A stretch of 5,807 nucleotides of DNA from Victivallales bacterium Lenti_02 (GTDB lineage: Bacteria > Verrucomicrobiota > Lentisphaeria > Oligosphaerales > Lenti-02). The stretch's first letter is position 1. The number at the start of each line of letters is the position of its first letter. Below, piece after piece: positions 5,644 to 5,807 of the stretch. The stretch is taken from NCBI GenBank assembly GCA_001603055.1, contig LVAZ01000279.1, positions 1-5,807 of the forward strand. Direction: 5' to 3'. The position numbers were made by a program, and so were the translations under genes. The notes under the pieces were generated by a model. That model was not told the DNA's origin. It worked only from the letters and a program-made list of their open reading frames with translations, and did no database searches.

Positions 5644-5728
5644 CGGAGGGGGTGGGATTCGAACCCACGGTCCCTTGCGGAACGGCGGTTTTCAAGACCG
5701 CTGCCTTAGACCACTCAGCCACCCCTCC
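5641..5728 (-). tRNA. tRNA-Ser (anticodon UGA), CCA encoded
   Basis: An 88-base tRNA gene. The seven-pair acceptor is GGAGGGG (5728-5722) with CCCCTCC (5651-5645), followed by discriminator G (5644) and an encoded CCA (5643-5641). The anticodon stem GCGGT/ACCGC closes the loop CTTGAAA, with anticodon TGA at 5694-5692. The variable arm is long, as in class II tRNAs: GTTCC and GGGAC paired around a GCAA loop. The T arm is GTGGG-TTCGAAT-CCCAC. Anticodon and long variable arm together identify serine, reading UCA and possibly other UCN codons after wobble modification. It is convergent with the sensor kinase gene. Confidence 0.97.
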
Positions 5729-5749
5729 GGGGGTGTTTGGACGGGGTGG

Positions 5750-5778
5750 AATATGCCGTGGCGGGGGGCGGCAGTCAA
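5750..5778 (-). promoter_or_regulatory. Sigma70-type promoter of the tRNA-Ser gene
   Basis: On the minus strand TTGACT (5778-5773, 5/6 match) and CATATT (5755-5750, 4/6 match) are separated by exactly 17 bases. The -10 box ends 21 bases before the mature tRNA 5' end, leaving room for a short 5' leader removed by RNase P. The remaining bases to the window edge (5779-5807) show nothing I can assign. Confidence 0.7.
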
Positions 5779-5807
5779 GGCGGATGGTGCCATGCCGGGG
5801 CGGGGAG

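Noticed and set aside
4421..5722. Open frame of 433 codons on the minus strand
   Set aside because: It lies antisense to the histidine kinase and its start falls inside the tRNA-Ser gene. No domain is recognisable.

Overview
This is a GC-rich bacterial window with standard bacterial signals: strong Shine-Dalgarno sequences, a sigma70-type tRNA promoter and a tRNA-Ser gene with an encoded CCA. The left operon combines a secreted glycoside-hydrolase-like protein with a Gfo/Idh/MocA-family protein carrying a GHGGAD motif. To me this suggests a polysaccharide-degrading member of the Verrucomicrobiota/Lentisphaerota/Planctomycetota group. That placement is an inference from gene content, not from a marker gene.

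Left part (1-2126, minus strand): two tightly linked genes, transcribed right to left. The Gfo/Idh/MocA-like protein (876-2126) comes first, then a signal-peptide-bearing GHL10/COG1649-like protein (from 863, running off the left edge). The upstream stop codon overlaps the downstream ribosome binding site, so they are almost certainly one operon, probably for carbohydrate breakdown outside the cell and sugar modification inside it.

Middle part (2127-3277): a divergent intergenic region, then a 56-codon remnant that carries only the N-terminal signature of a family 2 glycosyltransferase. Its stop overlaps, as ATGA, the start of a membrane-anchored Cys-x5-Arg phosphatase (2473-3099). A roughly 180-base non-coding stretch follows. 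It has a 22-base-spaced CTTAAC direct repeat and several nested inverted repeats that could fold into an mRNA leader.

Right part (3278-5614, plus strand): an undescribed 59-residue single-span membrane protein, an OmpR/PhoB-type response regulator of the CusR/CopR type, and its sensor histidine kinase, which abuts it with a GTG start. The three are probably co-expressed, with the kinase sensing an extracytoplasmic signal. No target operon such as metal efflux is visible, so the stimulus is unknown. A convergent tRNA-Ser(UGA) gene with a clear promoter closes the window.

No mobile element, CRISPR array or phage gene was seen. The most unusual points are the glycosyltransferase remnant coupled to the phosphatase, the possible structured leader ahead of the small membrane protein, and the non-canonical Gfo/Idh/MocA active-site motif.
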